Positions 21,583 through 21,987 of a DNA stretch of 21,987 nucleotides are shown in pieces (the stretch's first letter is position 1; the number at the start of each line of letters is the position of its first letter). Source of the DNA: Solirubrobacterales bacterium (GTDB lineage: Bacteria; Actinomycetota; Thermoleophilia; Solirubrobacterales; Solirubrobacteraceae); contig JACCYI010000279.1 in assembly GCA_013696535.1 (NCBI GenBank), forward strand, positions 1-21,987, given 5' to 3'. A program made the position numbers and the translations under genes. The notes below the pieces were generated by a model. The model saw nothing but the letters and a program-made list of their open reading frames with translations, had not been told where the DNA came from and ran no database searches.

Positions 21583-21987
21583 ATGCCTGATGCCGTGACC
21601 CACTGGAACGACGTCCTGCTCGACGTCATCCGCCAGATCGGCGGGCCGCCCGGCCCGATCGCCCGCGGAGGCGCGATGATGCATGGCGCCGTCTACGACG
21701 CAGTCAACTCGATCGTCCCCACCCACGAGCCCTACCTCGTGACGGTCGCGGCGTCTTCGAGCGCGTCGCTGGACTCCGCCATCGCCCACGCCGCCCACGA
21801 CACGCTGGCCGCCGCCTTCCCCGGCACCACCGTCGACCTCGCGGGCGAGCTGTCGAGCGCCCTGACCGGGATCGGTGCCTCGGCGTCGGCGGCCGAGATC
21901 GCCGCCGGCAAGGCCGTCGGCAGGGCCGCCGCCCTCGCCATGGTGCAGAAGCGCACCGGCGACGGCAGCGACGTGAACCTGCCGTAC
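21583..21987 (+). CDS. Vanadium-dependent haloperoxidase-like protein, N-terminal part (3' end outside window)
   Basis: 135 codons are open to the end of the window. The sequence has the N-terminal features of bacterial vanadium haloperoxidases: THWNDVLLDVIRQIGGPPGP, then ARGGAMMHGAVYDAVNSIVP, LDSAIAHAAHDTLAAAFPG and a helix with AAEIAAGKAVGRAAALAM. These helical segments pack around the PAP2-like core; the vanadate-binding Lys, Arg and His residues that would prove the family lie beyond the window. The ATG at 21583 has AAGGAG 7 bases upstream. No signal peptide is seen. A PAP2-type phosphatase or an inactive relative remain possible. The gene begins directly after a region of decayed fragments and has a healthy ribosome site. 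Confidence 0.7.
   Translation, partial: MPDAVTHWNDVLLDVIRQIGGPPGPIARGGAMMHGAVYDAVNSIVPTHEPYLVTVAASSSASLDSAIAHAAHDTLAAAFPGTTVDLAGELSSALTGIGASASAAEIAAGKAVGRAAALAMVQKRTGDGSDVNLPY

Overview
The window is uniformly GC-rich, with codons ending mostly in G or C. Its gene set is typical of a high-GC aerobic soil actinobacterium: an ECF41-type sigma factor, YceI, an ArsR/SRPBCC pair, sulfite-oxidase-fold molybdoenzymes, acyl-CoA metabolism and a large GGDEF-EAL protein. A Solirubrobacterales/Thermoleophilia-like host is my inference from protein flavour; no 16S or other marker is present. I see no tRNA, rRNA, CRISPR array, integrase or insertion sequence.

Left part (1-5800). The 3' end of an ECF41 sigma factor is translationally coupled to a small membrane protein. 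A small conserved-looking minus-strand ORF follows, then an acyl-CoA dehydrogenase. Next come an antitoxin-like remnant, three small minus-strand ORFs, a YceI protein, a low-complexity stretch with a strong G-quadruplex motif, and an ArsR/SRPBCC operon closed by a perfect 13-bp hairpin.

Middle part (5800-12400). A first molybdopterin oxidoreductase overlaps a flavin reductase gene and is followed at once by a secreted zinc amidase. An acyl-CoA synthetase broken by a one-base frameshift comes next, then a UspA-like protein. A second, Tat-exported molybdopterin oxidoreductase overlaps a b-type cytochrome gene. The two molybdoenzymes therefore have different predicted electron partners, one cytosolic and one membrane-bound.

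Right part (12400-20100). A minus-strand cluster reads SorC-type regulator, APH-fold kinase, mannitol-dehydrogenase-family enzyme, sugar-porter MFS. Two 4-base stop/start overlaps tie the genes together in pairs, and a tandem palindrome lies in the only gap. This looks like a regulated polyol or sugar-acid uptake and oxidation unit with an unusual kinase. It diverges from a 971-residue membrane GGDEF-EAL-GAF protein.

Right end (20100-21987). About 1.4 kb holds truncated and frameshifted gene pieces on both strands. The window ends inside the N-terminal part of a probable vanadium-dependent haloperoxidase gene.

A recurring signal is a TANNNT hexamer exactly 7 bases before the start codon. It occurs at four genes (starts at 3821 minus, 3875, 4920 and 5846) and indicates leaderless transcripts. 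No clear defence or mobile system is visible. The best candidate for something undescribed is the regulator-kinase-dehydrogenase-transporter cluster with its tandem operator.
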